Assembly: GCA_002336475.1 (NCBI GenBank)
Contig: DDCX01000101.1
Coordinates: 712-14,751, forward strand
Reading direction: 5' to 3'
Source: Flavobacteriales bacterium UBA1995
Lineage (GTDB): Bacteria > Bacteroidota > Bacteroidia > Flavobacteriales_D > Sanyastnellaceae
DNA length: 14,040 nt
Every line of letters begins with the position of its first letter. The stretch's first letter is position 1. Below the pieces are notes generated by a model. The model had not been told where the DNA came from. It was given only the letters and a program-made list of their open reading frames with translations, and searched no databases. The position numbers and the translations under genes were made by a program. Below are positions 1-7,581 of this stretch, piece after piece.

Positions 1-1266
1 ACGCAGCGCCTCATTGATGGTGCCGACGTTGGTCTCACGGGTTTGCGGGATGAATTGATACTTGTTTTGCGCCGCTGTCGCCAAAGCCTGCAGCTCCCAA
101 GGTCCATAACCGTCCGGGTCGTAGGTGACATAAGCCTGCAGGTCGGTATAGACTGGGCGGTATTCACCCGATTCGTCAAGGCTACCGAGCACGTAGCCGT
201 TGTTGCGGTAGCGCAGGCCCATGTTGTAGGTCCAGCGCCCGTTGTCCGAGACATCCTCTGCTTGGAATTGTGCGCCGAGCAGGCTCACGGAGGCCCGCCC
301 CGCAAAGCCCTGAGGACGTCGGTAGTTGATGTCGAGTACCGAGCTCATGCGGTCTCCGTACTTGGACTCAAAGCCACCCGCAGAAAAACGGATGGACTGT
401 ATCATGTCGGGGTTGGGGAAGGACAGGCCTTCTTGTTGGCCGGCGCGCACCAAGAAGGGGCGGTAAACCTCGATGCCGTTGACGTAAACCAGGTTTTCGT
501 CGAAGCTTCCTCCACGCACATTGTAGGCGCTGGACAGCTCGCTGGTAAAGTTCACCGGGGCTTGAATCAGCAGGTCTTCCACGGTTCCCCTTACGCTGGG
601 CACCCGGGAAGCGATCCGCGGATCGATTTTCTGAACGGGGCTCGATCGGGTGCCATCGGCCTCAACTTCCGCTTGGCCCAAAGCCACTCCAGCCCTCAAG
701 ATGACGTCGAGGCGGGCTCCGGTAACGGTGGGGATGACCTTCTTGGTGACGGCATCGAAACCGATAAAGGAGAACCGGATGGCGACCTCTCGGTTTTCCC
801 TGAGCGGCAGATCGTAGCGCCCTTCGGAGTCGGTGACTGCAGCAGAACGGCTGTTTTGGGGAAGCACAGTGGCTCCTGGCAGAGGATTGCCGCGCGCGTC
901 CGTAACCCGACCATAGACCCTATAGGTCTGCACTTCGGGCTGCATTTGAACATTGACCAAGGTTCCCTGCGGGGTAGGGCTGGCTGACCTCAGCACATCT
1001 TTGTAACCGGGCGCCGAAAAGACCAAGGCCGAGGTGGCTGTGTCGTGGAGGAGGATGTCGTATTTACCGTCTTCGTTGGAGGCTCCGTTTTCGACACCAG
1101 AGGAGGTGACGGAGACGTTTTCCATGAGGAATCCTTCCTCATCGACAATGCAGCCGTATACCCAATATGCTTGGGCTGACAGTGAACTGCTGAGGATCAG
1201 GCTGAGTAGAAGGGAGCCGAGCACATGCACGTGCCGTTGAACGAGAAAGGCGGACAGATGTTGCAC
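1..1266 (-). CDS. TonB-dependent outer membrane receptor, N-terminal 422 residues (partial)
   Basis: This is an outer-membrane TonB-dependent receptor, which takes up a large nutrient using energy from TonB. It runs off the left edge without a stop, so only 422 codons and little of the barrel are visible. A hydrophobic stretch at about 16-30 ending SLSAQA looks like a signal peptide. Two carboxypeptidase-regulatory-like domains follow: about 36-112, rather degenerate, and about 116-195, with GRVTDARGNPLPGATV and then TDSEGRYDL. The plug domain spans about 215-320, with NVRGGSFDENLVYVNGIEVY at 249-268 and YGDRMSSVLDI. There is no ATG near the N-terminus. I chose GTG at 1266, four bases after the upstream stop; GTG at 1230 or 1224 would also leave a signal peptide. 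Close spacing suggests co-transcription with the small exported protein upstream. The substrate is unknown and no SusD partner is visible. The family call is firm; the start is uncertain. Confidence 0.9.
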   Translation of the reverse strand, partial: MQHLSAFLVQRHVHVLGSLLLSLILSSSLSAQAYWVYGCIVDEEGFLMENVSVTSSGVENGASNEDGKYDILLHDTATSALVFSAPGYKDVLRSASPTPQGTLVNVQMQPEVQTYRVYGRVTDARGNPLPGATVLPQNSRSAAVTDSEGRYDLPLRENREVAIRFSFIGFDAVTKKVIPTVTGARLDVILRAGVALGQAEVEADGTRSSPVQKIDPRIASRVPSVRGTVEDLLIQAPVNFTSELSSAYNVRGGSFDENLVYVNGIEVYRPFLVRAGQQEGLSFPNPDMIQSIRFSAGGFESKYGDRMSSVLDINYRRPQGFAGRASVSLLGAQFQAEDVSDNGRWTYNMGLRYRNNGYVLGSLDESGEYRPVYTDLQAYVTYDPDGYGPWELQALATAAQNKYQFIPQTRETNVGTINEALR

Positions 1267-1270
1267 GCGA

Positions 1271-1930
1271 TCAGCGCTTTCGGAAATCCCCGTTGCGCAG
1301 GGCATTGATGAACTGGCCCCAGGCTGCGGGGTTGAGCAAGCTGACCGGCATGACACCGCCTTGGTAACCCGCCATTTCGGCTTGCCTGGCTTGGAGCGTC
1401 CTGAAGTTTTCTGCAGGGCTGGAACCCATGTCAGCCATGCGGTCATAGAGGGCCATGGGGTCAAATTCCAGGTTCCGGCGGGCCCTTTCTCTGGCGTCCG
1501 CTTCGAGCCTCAATGCCAAGAACTCTTGCTTGAAGCGTTCGCGGCTCGGCCAGGGGTAAATGCGCGCTTCGTCCATCATGACGGTGTCGCGGCTCAAAGG
1601 CTGCACTACACTCATTCGGTCGGGCATTTCTTGTCCAGTGAGGTCGGGGACGACAAGTTGGCCGCTGTTCAATCCAATGGCGCTGAAGACAATGGTGTCG
1701 CCTACCCGCGCTGGAATGGCAAAAAAACCGTACTCGTCGGTAATGGTGCCCCTCTGGTCACGGGAACGGTAGACCGTTGCAAACGGCAAGGGACCCAAAG
1801 AATCACCTTCGACCACAACCCCGGTAAGCTGCACCACCATAGGGGCAGAGGTGCTGTCGGTCTGGCTCCAAACCGAAGATGAGGCGTTGATCAGCAGCAT
1901 CAGGGCTGCAGTGCGAAACAGGCTCGGCAT
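1271..1930 (-). CDS. small exported carboxypeptidase-regulatory-like domain protein
   Basis: The product is a 219-residue exported protein of unknown exact role. Residues 1-23 (MPSLFRTAAL onward, ending VWSQ) read as a signal peptide. Residues about 34-120 form a CarboxypepD_reg-like beta-sandwich, recognisable by PLPFATVYR, GTITDEYGFFAIP and the following GDTIVFSAIG. The C-terminal part (about 128-219) is charged, helical-looking and rich in Arg, Glu and Ala, with no enzyme motif I recognise. Free-standing proteins of this type are common in Bacteroidota and lack a settled function. ATG at 1930 is preferred because it begins the signal peptide; a TTG at 1951 would add seven unlikely residues. 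The stop lies four bases before the GTG of the TonB receptor, so the two are probably translated from one message. A role at the cell envelope together with that receptor is inference. Confidence 0.8.
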   Translation of the reverse strand: MPSLFRTAALMLLINASSSVWSQTDSTSAPMVVQLTGVVVEGDSLGPLPFATVYRSRDQRGTITDEYGFFAIPARVGDTIVFSAIGLNSGQLVVPDLTGQEMPDRMSVVQPLSRDTVMMDEARIYPWPSRERFKQEFLALRLEADARERARRNLEFDPMALYDRMADMGSSPAENFRTLQARQAEMAGYQGGVMPVSLLNPAAWGQFINALRNGDFRKR

Positions 1931-1934
1931 GTTC

Positions 1935-1942
1935 CAAAGGTA
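1935..1942 (-). promoter_or_regulatory. candidate -7 promoter element for the small exported protein and receptor
   Basis: The minus strand reads TACCTTTG, a perfect match to TAnnTTTG, ending four bases before the ATG at 1930. It would drive the small exported protein and the TonB receptor behind it. At this spacing the transcript would begin at or very close to the A of the ATG. It lies inside the reading frame only if the unlikely TTG start at 1951 is used. Confidence 0.4.
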
Positions 1943-1970
1943 GCAGGGCAAGCGGCCCCACCATGGAAAT

Positions 1971-3569
1971 TTACACTGCTTGGGCGGTCTTGAACTCAGA
2001 AGTCGTGTGGAACGTAATTTCTGGGAAGTTGCCGCTCTCCATGTCGAGGATGAACTGGGAGGGGGCCAGGTACACGTCGTTGCCGTCTTTATCTACTGCC
2101 ATTTCGGAGACTTTGAGCCGCTTGAATTCAGCCACCTTTTCTTCTTCTCCCGTGAGCCAGCAAGCTTTGTGAAAGCGCTTGGGCACGAAGGTCGCTTTGG
2201 CTCCGTATTCGTGTTCCAAGCGGTATTGAATGACCTCAAATTGCAGTTCGCCTACAGTCCCCACCACTTTTCGGTTGCCCGGGTTCATGATAAACAACTG
2301 TGCCACACCCTCATCGGTCAATTGCTGGATGCCCTTTTCCAATTGCTTGGACTTCATCGGGTCGTTGTTCTGAAGCTCTTTAAAGATCTCGGGAGAAAAG
2401 CTCGGAATGCCCTGGAACTGCAAGTCTTCGCCCTCAGTCAAGGTGTCGCCGATTTTGAAATTCCCGGTGTCGTAGAGGCCGACCACATCACCGGGAAATG
2501 CCTCATCCACGACCGCTTTGGCCGAAGCCATAAACGTGGCAGGGTTCGAAAACTTCAGCTTTTTATTGAGTCGGGTGTGCTTGTAGAAGGTGCCGCGTTT
2601 GAAGGTGCCACTGCAGACGCGCAAAAAAGCAATCCTGTCCCGGTGCCGCGGATCAATGTTGGCGTGGATCTTGAAAATGAAGCCGCTGAATTTCTCTTCC
2701 GTGGGTTCCACCTCGCGTTGGGTGGTGGTCCGGGGACGGGGAGTAGGAGCGATGCGGATGAATGAATCCAGCATTTCCTGAACCCCAAAGTTGTTGACCG
2801 CAGAGCCAAAGAATACCGGAGCCACTTCACCACGCGCGTAAGCGTCCATATCCAAAGGATCGTAGACGCCTTGTACCATCTCTACGTCCTCGCGCAACTC
2901 CGCAGCGTGGTCTTCACCCACCATCTCGTCCAACGCTGGATCTGACAGCCCTTCGATCCGCAGGAGGTCTTCGGTGATGCGCTGTTTGTCGCTTTGAAAC
3001 AAGCGCAACGTGCTGTCGAACAGGTTGTAGACGCCTTGAAAGGTGTGACCTTGGCTGATGGGCCAAGAAAGGGGGCAGACTTTAATGGAGAACTTTTGCT
3101 CCAGTTCGTCCAGCAAGTCAAAACTGTCCCGCCCCTCGAGGTCCATTTTATTGATGAAGATGATCACCGGAGTATCCCGCATGCGGCAGACTTCCATCAG
3201 CCGCTCGGTCTGGGCCTCGACGCCTTTGACACAGTCAATCACCAATATGACACTGTCCACAGCAGTCAGCGTGCGGTAAGTATCCTCTGCAAAGTCCCGG
3301 TGACCCGGGGTGTCGAGCAAGTTGATCAGACAGTCTTCATATTCAAAGGCCATGACCGATGTGGCCACCGAAATGCCCCTTTGTCGCTCGATGTCCATGA
3401 AGTCTGACGCCGCTGTCTTGGTGATCTTGTTGGATTTCACCGCCCCGGCAGTTTGGATGGCACCACCGAACAAGAGGAACTTTTCCGTGAGGGTCGTCTT
3501 CCCAGCGTCAGGGTGGGAGATGATGGCAAACGTCTTGCGGCGGGCGATTTCCTGAGTCAATGCGGACAT
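1971..3569 (-). CDS. prfC: peptide chain release factor 3 (RF3), GTPase
   Basis: RF3 is a cytoplasmic translational GTPase that drives RF1 and RF2 off the ribosome after peptide release. The 532-residue length is normal for the family. The GTPase domain is intact: P-loop SHPDAGKTT at 18-26, the switch region [14 protein letters not shown] at 59-72, DTPGH at 86-90 and NKMD at 140-143. Bacterial RF3-type features follow, including [10 protein letters not shown], a domain II with [19 protein letters not shown] and the C-terminal [20 protein letters not shown]. The ATG start gives [20 protein letters not shown], which matches where RF3 proteins normally begin. It sits 16 bases after the glycosyltransferase stop and has its own TAATTTCG element just upstream. 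EF-G is excluded by the RF3-type P-loop (SHPDAGKT) and by the shorter length. Confidence 0.96.
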   Translation of the reverse strand: MSALTQEIARRKTFAIISHPDAGKTTLTEKFLLFGGAIQTAGAVKSNKITKTAASDFMDIERQRGISVATSVMAFEYEDCLINLLDTPGHRDFAEDTYRTLTAVDSVILVIDCVKGVEAQTERLMEVCRMRDTPVIIFINKMDLEGRDSFDLLDELEQKFSIKVCPLSWPISQGHTFQGVYNLFDSTLRLFQSDKQRITEDLLRIEGLSDPALDEMVGEDHAAELREDVEMVQGVYDPLDMDAYARGEVAPVFFGSAVNNFGVQEMLDSFIRIAPTPRPRTTTQREVEPTEEKFSGFIFKIHANIDPRHRDRIAFLRVCSGTFKRGTFYKHTRLNKKLKFSNPATFMASAKAVVDEAFPGDVVGLYDTGNFKIGDTLTEGEDLQFQGIPSFSPEIFKELQNNDPMKSKQLEKGIQQLTDEGVAQLFIMNPGNRKVVGTVGELQFEVIQYRLEHEYGAKATFVPKRFHKACWLTGEEEKVAEFKRLKVSEMAVDKDGNDVYLAPSQFILDMESGNFPEITFHTTSEFKTAQAV

Positions 3570-3575
3570 AGGCTG

Positions 3576-3583
3576 CGAAATTA
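3576..3583 (-). promoter_or_regulatory. candidate -7-like element for prfC
   Basis: The minus strand reads TAATTTCG, one mismatch from TAnnTTTG, ending six bases before the prfC ATG. It occupies most of the 16-base gap after the glycosyltransferase stop. It would allow prfC, a housekeeping gene, to be transcribed independently of the envelope genes upstream. Confidence 0.35.
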
Positions 3584-3585
3584 GC

Positions 3586-4764
3586 CTACCCCGCGCCGAC
3601 CTCAGTCAGGATGTCAAGCCAACGTTCTACAAGCTTTTCTCTGCGGTGATGCTTGATGTACGGGGCACAGGCGGCTTTGCGCGGCGTCAGGGTGTCGGGA
3701 TGGTTGCGCAGCGTGTGCAGAGCCTGGGCAAGCGCGTCGGCATCACCTGCTGGGAACGTCCACCCGCGGCCATCGGCCAGCAATTCTGCAGTCCCGCCTG
3801 AATCGGTGCCTATGACGGCGCAACCCGTAGCCATGGCCTCTAAGGTGACCGATCCCACGCTTTCCTGTGTAGAGCATACGGCGACCACATCAGCGGCTAT
3901 GAACGCGTTGCGTGGGAACCCTTCATAGGGCCTGAAGTGAACGCGCCATTGAAGCTCGTGGTCCCGAACAAAAGCCCGGACTTCATCGAAGTAATCACTG
4001 AGTGTGTCCAGGGTGGGGTCACCTACAATCAAGGCATGGACGTCTTGAGGGAGTTCACGCAACGCGGCCACAAGCACGTCCTGTCCTTTTTTCCGGTCGA
4101 TCCGGCCTACCAATGCGACCACAAAGGACTCTTGACTCAGTCCCAGCTCCAGTCGGGCTTGTCGTTGCTGCTGGACAGGGTCGGGGAGTTGGGCGAACCA
4201 CTTGTCGTCAAGTCCCAGGGGAACGATGTGCACCCGATCTGCGGTCATAGGGGTGTTCGCGCACACCTGTGTTTTGAGCCAGCCAAGTGGAGACACCCAC
4301 GCATCGATCGCACCGAATCGCATGACGTGATACGGCGAACGCTTAGGCTTCGGGATCTGCATGCCCTGGTGAAAAACCAACCGGGTAGGACCGCCCAACC
4401 AACCTATGATTCTGCGTGCCCAAGCAGAGGTGTCCAAGTCGCGAGGGTCGCGCACCCAAAGCCAGTCTGCCTGGTACCGGATCAACCGCGTGGCACGGTG
4501 TATAGCGGTCGCAAAAGCGAAATACCGCCAGCCGCGGCGAATGGTCCTCAAATCCAAGTCTACCTCGTCTTCCTTTTCATGGAGGTATGCCAGTGAAGCG
4601 CGGTGCAGCGGGCTGCCCTCCAAACACAGGATGCGCGCCTGGTGACCCGCCCGGGCCATCCAGCGCGCATGGCGCAGCAGGTTCATTTCCAATCCACCCC
4701 AGCCTTCTGAAGTAGAAAGGAACACCAGCCGTAAAGGCACCTGTCCTGCGCTTTTGGAATTCAC
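3586..4764 (-). CDS. glycosyltransferase, GT4-like (GT-B fold)
   Basis: This 392-residue protein is a probable sugar-nucleotide-dependent glycosyltransferase acting at the cytoplasmic face of the membrane. No transmembrane segment is evident. The N-terminal Rossmann half begins [19 protein letters not shown] (15-33), the acceptor-side glycine-rich loop of GT4 enzymes. The C-terminal half has [20 protein letters not shown] at 216-235. The EX7E motif lies at E301-E309 within [17 protein letters not shown], followed by [15 protein letters not shown], the nucleotide-sugar site. The start is GTG, because the reading overlaps the dehydrogenase stop as GTGA, implying coupled translation. Donor and acceptor cannot be read from sequence. 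LPS, O-antigen, exopolysaccharide or glycolipid synthesis are all possible. It is not inside a recognisable polysaccharide cluster here. Confidence 0.88.
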   Translation of the reverse strand: MNSKSAGQVPLRLVFLSTSEGWGGLEMNLLRHARWMARAGHQARILCLEGSPLHRASLAYLHEKEDEVDLDLRTIRRGWRYFAFATAIHRATRLIRYQADWLWVRDPRDLDTSAWARRIIGWLGGPTRLVFHQGMQIPKPKRSPYHVMRFGAIDAWVSPLGWLKTQVCANTPMTADRVHIVPLGLDDKWFAQLPDPVQQQRQARLELGLSQESFVVALVGRIDRKKGQDVLVAALRELPQDVHALIVGDPTLDTLSDYFDEVRAFVRDHELQWRVHFRPYEGFPRNAFIAADVVAVCSTQESVGSVTLEAMATGCAVIGTDSGGTAELLADGRGWTFPAGDADALAQALHTLRNHPDTLTPRKAACAPYIKHHRREKLVERWLDILTEVGAG

Positions 4765-5498
4765 AGGAAGTCGGGACGGATGGTGATGTCGGATACCACG
4801 CCGTAGCCGCGGGCGTCGATCGCATTGAGGACCTGACGGGCCACAAATTCAGGCTGCATGCCCTTCTTGAACCCCGGGCGGTATTGGTCCAGCAATGCGG
4901 GGTCTTTGGTCTGTTCGATAAAGGCGGTATTGACAGCCCCTGGACAAATTGTAGTGCTGGCCACTTTTTCTTTGAGGTCTTGGCGAATGGCCTCGCCCAA
5001 CGCCAGTACAGCGTGCTTTGTAGCGCAGTACACCCCACTGTTGGGGAAAACGTTGCGGGAAGCCACAGACCCCATGTTGATGACCAAACCTTGGTGTTCA
5101 ATCAGATGGGGAAGGCAGACATGAAGCGTGATCAAAACGCCTTTGACATTGACGTCCACCATGGTCATCCAATCGTCTAGGTCGGCCTGGTCCAATGGGG
5201 AAAAAATGCCGAGCCCCGCATTGGGGATGACCACGTCCAGCTTTCCAAATTCGGCCAAGCAACGGGCGACGGCTTTTTGCTGAGCGCCGGGGTCGAGCAC
5301 GTCCATCACACCTGTCAGAATGCGGCCATTCCCAGTGGCCCCTGCCATGGCCTCTTGGGCGACTTTTTCGAGGGCCTCTTCGCGACGGGCTGTTGCGAAT
5401 ACTTGGTGTCCATGGGCCACCAGGGTGCGGGCAATGGCTGCCCCAATTCCACTGCTGGCTCCGGTGAGGAAAATCGTTCGGGATGGGCTGGTTTCCAT
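4761..5498 (-). CDS. short-chain dehydrogenase/reductase (SDR family)
   Basis: This is a 245-residue classical SDR, a soluble NAD(P)H-dependent oxidoreductase. The cofactor motif TGASSGIG is at 12-19, followed by the second strand ending FATARRE, where the arginines suggest an NADPH preference. NAG is at 93-95, the structural Asn at N117, and the catalytic Ser, Tyr and Lys at S144, Y157 and K161 in GVYCATKHAVLALGEA. PGAVNT at 186-191 is the usual loop after the catalytic helix. The overall pattern resembles the YdfG-like 3-hydroxy acid dehydrogenase group, but substrate cannot be assigned. The ATG lies 24 bases after the hydrolase stop, with TACCTTCA four bases before it. The downstream glycosyltransferase overlaps it by four bases, so the pair is expressed together; a shared pathway is plausible but unproven. 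Confidence 0.92.
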   Translation of the reverse strand: METSPSRTIFLTGASSGIGAAIARTLVAHGHQVFATARREEALEKVAQEAMAGATGNGRILTGVMDVLDPGAQQKAVARCLAEFGKLDVVIPNAGLGIFSPLDQADLDDWMTMVDVNVKGVLITLHVCLPHLIEHQGLVINMGSVASRNVFPNSGVYCATKHAVLALGEAIRQDLKEKVASTTICPGAVNTAFIEQTKDPALLDQYRPGFKKGMQPEFVARQVLNAIDARGYGVVSDITIRPDFL

Positions 5499-5502
5499 GA
5501 GG

Positions 5503-5510
5503 TGAAGGTA
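5503..5510 (-). promoter_or_regulatory. candidate -7-like element for the short-chain dehydrogenase
   Basis: The minus strand reads TACCTTCA, a partial match to TAnnTTTG, ending four bases before the ATG at 5498 in a 24-base gap after the hydrolase stop. There is no purine-rich ribosome-binding site in the same gap. It could drive the dehydrogenase-glycosyltransferase pair. Confidence 0.3.
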
Positions 5511-5522
5511 GTGGCAGGGGGG

Positions 5523-7094
5523 TCAATTGAGCACCCAGAATAGAAAGCGAAAACCCGAATTGCCCTCAGCGGGAACGACGGTTCCTACATGCAAGCCAGC
5601 GGACAGGTGGGGCAGGGGGAGCGTTAGGACGCCGCCCTCGACAACCATGGATTGGCCTTCTTGAAGTTGCTGACCTGTGGCGTCAAGGATGGTAAAGCGC
5701 AGGGGCGGATTCAGTGCCAGCGGAATGTGCACACGAAGGGTAGAATCTCCAGGTCGGACTGGTCCCGCCATCGCCGAAGCCTGCGGAGCAACCCAACGGT
5801 CATGCGATTGGGCCGTGCATTGGAGCAAGTCGTCCCTTAAGGCGGCAAAAATGTCTTCTTCGACCCGGTAAAAAGCACTGGACGCTCCCGGTGAGTAGCC
5901 CTCCCACTTTCCGTTGGTCACCAAGGTCATGTTCCAGTGGCCATCAGGGGTGCCATACGCATCGCTGATCAAGCCATAGGCCTCGCCCGGATGTCCCAAA
6001 AAAGGGGCCACACCCGCATCGGGAATCACCTGATCGGCCCCCAGGCCACTGTCGGCGAGGTGCAATCCGCGCGACCACATGTTGAACAGTCCACCGTAGT
6101 TGTTCCCGTTCCCGCCGTTGGCGCTGTTGTACGACCACTGCGGTGCATGAAGATCGCTGAGCGCAGCGGCGGACAGAAACTGCAAGGGTTGTCCATCTGC
6201 CCCCTGTGCGGCACCTGTGGTCCAGAGTTGAGTCAAAACGCCGAGGTCACGGGCGCTGATGCGCAATCCCCCTTGGGGGGCGAACCCGACCGCGTTGGTG
6301 CCAGGGTAGTAGGTGCTCCAATCTGGCCCCTCCGGCATGACCCCGAGGAACTCATCCGCCTGTGCCGTCCACTGTCCGTTTTCTTGTCGGTACAGAACGG
6401 CGAGCGCGTTAATGTTCGAGAGGTCCTGGATCCTAAAGCCCGCATCAAGCCCATATGGCCCTGCAAGCCAAGCTTGAAACAATTGATCGAAACGCCATCC
6501 GGTGGCGGCCTCCATGACCGTGGCCAACACGCCGAAATTGAGGTTGGCGTATTGGAAATGTGCTCCAGGCGCTTGTGGTCCCCACATGTTCGAAGAGTAG
6601 TAGGCGCCATTGGGCGAAAGGACTTCCTCCAGCAAGGGGGCGTCGGGAGCCGAAGCATAGGTTGCCGTCAAAAAGTCCCCGTATCCAGCGCCGTCTCGAA
6701 TACCGGAGGTGTGGCTCAGCAACTGCTCAACGGTGATGTTGATCGCGGGATGGCCAGGATGCTGAGGGGGCGTGTCCAGGTAAGCAGAGAGCGGGGCGTT
6801 ATAGGCCAGTGTGCCTTCTTCTGCAAGCTTGGCCGCAAGCAGGGCAACAGCAGCCTTGCTGATGGAGGCAATGCGAAAAGTGGTCGTGGGGGTAACGGGC
6901 AGCTTGCGGCCGATGTCGCGGAAACCAAAGTGTGCCTCCGTGCTGATCTCTCCTCCACATCGGGTGACCACACTCAACCCGGCGAGGTTGTGTTCTTCAG
7001 CAATGTTGAGGATTTCTATGTCCTGTGCGTATACACCGGCACATTGCAGTCCCACCAACAGGGACAGTATACAGGATCGTAAGGCAGCACCCAT
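5523..7094 (-). CDS. secreted S12-type serine hydrolase (beta-lactamase / DD-peptidase family) with T9SS-like tail
   Basis: This 523-residue exported protein belongs to the serine beta-lactamase-like S12 family, which includes DD-carboxypeptidases, esterases and D-amino-acid peptidases. A signal peptide spans about 1-23, ending GVYAQ. The active-site SxxK is S77-I-S-K80. LLSHTSGI is at 125-132, Y182-A-N184 is the YxN motif, and H368-P-G370 is a candidate for the third (KTG/HxG) motif. A glycine- and asparagine-rich loop lies near 323-335. The last 57 residues (467-523), beginning FTILDATGQQ and containing LPHLSAGLHVGTV, resemble a type A T9SS sorting domain, so secretion to the surface or medium is inferred. 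ATG at 7094 begins the signal peptide; a TTG at 7121 directly after the apaG stop is less likely. True antibiotic resistance is not implied, and the natural substrate is unknown. Confidence 0.9.
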   Translation of the reverse strand: MGAALRSCILSLLVGLQCAGVYAQDIEILNIAEEHNLAGLSVVTRCGGEISTEAHFGFRDIGRKLPVTPTTTFRIASISKAAVALLAAKLAEEGTLAYNAPLSAYLDTPPQHPGHPAINITVEQLLSHTSGIRDGAGYGDFLTATYASAPDAPLLEEVLSPNGAYYSSNMWGPQAPGAHFQYANLNFGVLATVMEAATGWRFDQLFQAWLAGPYGLDAGFRIQDLSNINALAVLYRQENGQWTAQADEFLGVMPEGPDWSTYYPGTNAVGFAPQGGLRISARDLGVLTQLWTTGAAQGADGQPLQFLSAAALSDLHAPQWSYNSANGGNGNNYGGLFNMWSRGLHLADSGLGADQVIPDAGVAPFLGHPGEAYGLISDAYGTPDGHWNMTLVTNGKWEGYSPGASSAFYRVEEDIFAALRDDLLQCTAQSHDRWVAPQASAMAGPVRPGDSTLRVHIPLALNPPLRFTILDATGQQLQEGQSMVVEGGVLTLPLPHLSAGLHVGTVVPAEGNSGFRFLFWVLN

Positions 7095-7099
7095 GGGTG

Positions 7100-7106
7100 C
7101 AAAATA
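7100..7106 (-). promoter_or_regulatory. candidate -7-like element for the secreted hydrolase
   Basis: The minus strand reads TATTTTG, one base shorter than TAnnTTTG, ending five bases before the preferred ATG at 7094. It lies between the apaG stop and that ATG, which also supports ATG over the TTG at 7121. Weak on its own; it gains support from similar elements at neighbouring genes. Confidence 0.3.
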
Positions 7107-7121
7107 CCGTGCAGCGTTCAA

Positions 7122-7529
7122 TCAGCTGAGCACCCAAGGCACTTCCAGTTGGAATGTGGGGATGGTCACGTTAAAGCAGGCTGAGGTTTTTCGCCGGTGA
7201 GGCGATACTTCGTAGACACCGGACATGGTGCCCAACGTGCTGGATAAATCACATGCGCTGTCGTATTCGAAGACCCGTCCCGGTAAAATTTCGGGTTGAA
7301 CACCGACGATGCCGGTTCCTTCTATGTCGCGCACTTTGCCCAAAGAGTCGACAATGTGCCAGCGCCTTTTTATGATTTTGATGCCCAAGTGACTCCGGTT
7401 TTCAATCGTGATCCGGTACGAGAAGATGAATTTCCGCTCGCTGGGTTTGGAGAATTCAGCTTCGTATTTACTGCGGACGTGTACACGAATTCCTTCGGTT
7501 GTGGCTCGGTATATTCTCGTCCTGCTCAT
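7122..7529 (-). CDS. apaG: ApaG family protein (DUF525)
   Basis: The product is 135 residues, close to the usual ApaG length of about 125. ApaG proteins are small immunoglobulin-fold proteins, often labelled Co2+/Mg2+ efflux-associated, but their molecular role is not settled. Recognisable family blocks are FIFSYRITIENRS, RRWHIVDSLGKVRDIEGTGI and VGVQPEILPGRVFEYDSAC, then GTMSGVYEV and a closing strand IPTFQLEVPWVL. It is cytoplasmic, with no signal peptide. The ATG start is preceded by an AT-rich stretch holding promoter-like elements. The stop is 27 bases before the ATG of the secreted hydrolase, so read-through into that gene is likely. The family call is confident; function rests on homologues only. 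Confidence 0.92.
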   Translation of the reverse strand: MSRTRIYRATTEGIRVHVRSKYEAEFSKPSERKFIFSYRITIENRSHLGIKIIKRRWHIVDSLGKVRDIEGTGIVGVQPEILPGRVFEYDSACDLSSTLGTMSGVYEVSPHRRKTSACFNVTIPTFQLEVPWVLS

Positions 7530-7534
7530 GACTA

Positions 7535-7581
7535 CAATTTAGTAAAAAATGTAGACAAAAACTATATAACAATCGACAAGA
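7535..7581 (-). promoter_or_regulatory. AT-rich candidate promoter region for apaG
   Basis: This gap is much richer in A and T than its surroundings. On the minus strand it holds TTG, 16 bases, then TACATTTT (a -33/-7-like pair), and nearer the gene TAAATTG ending five bases before the ATG. Either could start transcription of apaG. A five-base inverted repeat (CTACA/TGTAG, 7532-7536 and 7550-7554) overlaps it but is too short to call an operator. Confidence 0.35.

Noticed and set aside
43..987. A 314-codon plus-strand open frame opposite the TonB receptor.
   Set aside because: It is the complement of a convincingly coding minus-strand receptor frame and has no recognisable domain; long antisense frames are expected in GC-rich coding DNA.
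5937..7082. A 381-codon plus-strand open frame opposite the secreted hydrolase.
   Set aside because: The minus strand has clear SxxK and YxN motifs and a signal peptide; the plus frame shows no domain or start signal.
5523..7094. Antibiotic-resistance beta-lactamase.
   Set aside because: The fold family fits, but length, HPG third motif and sorting-like tail point to an S12 peptidase or esterase; resistance cannot be inferred.
7532..7554. Inverted repeat CTACA/TGTAG with an AT-rich loop, considered as a terminator or operator.
   Set aside because: The stem is only five base pairs with no GC-rich core and a 13-base loop, so it is well within chance for AT-rich sequence.
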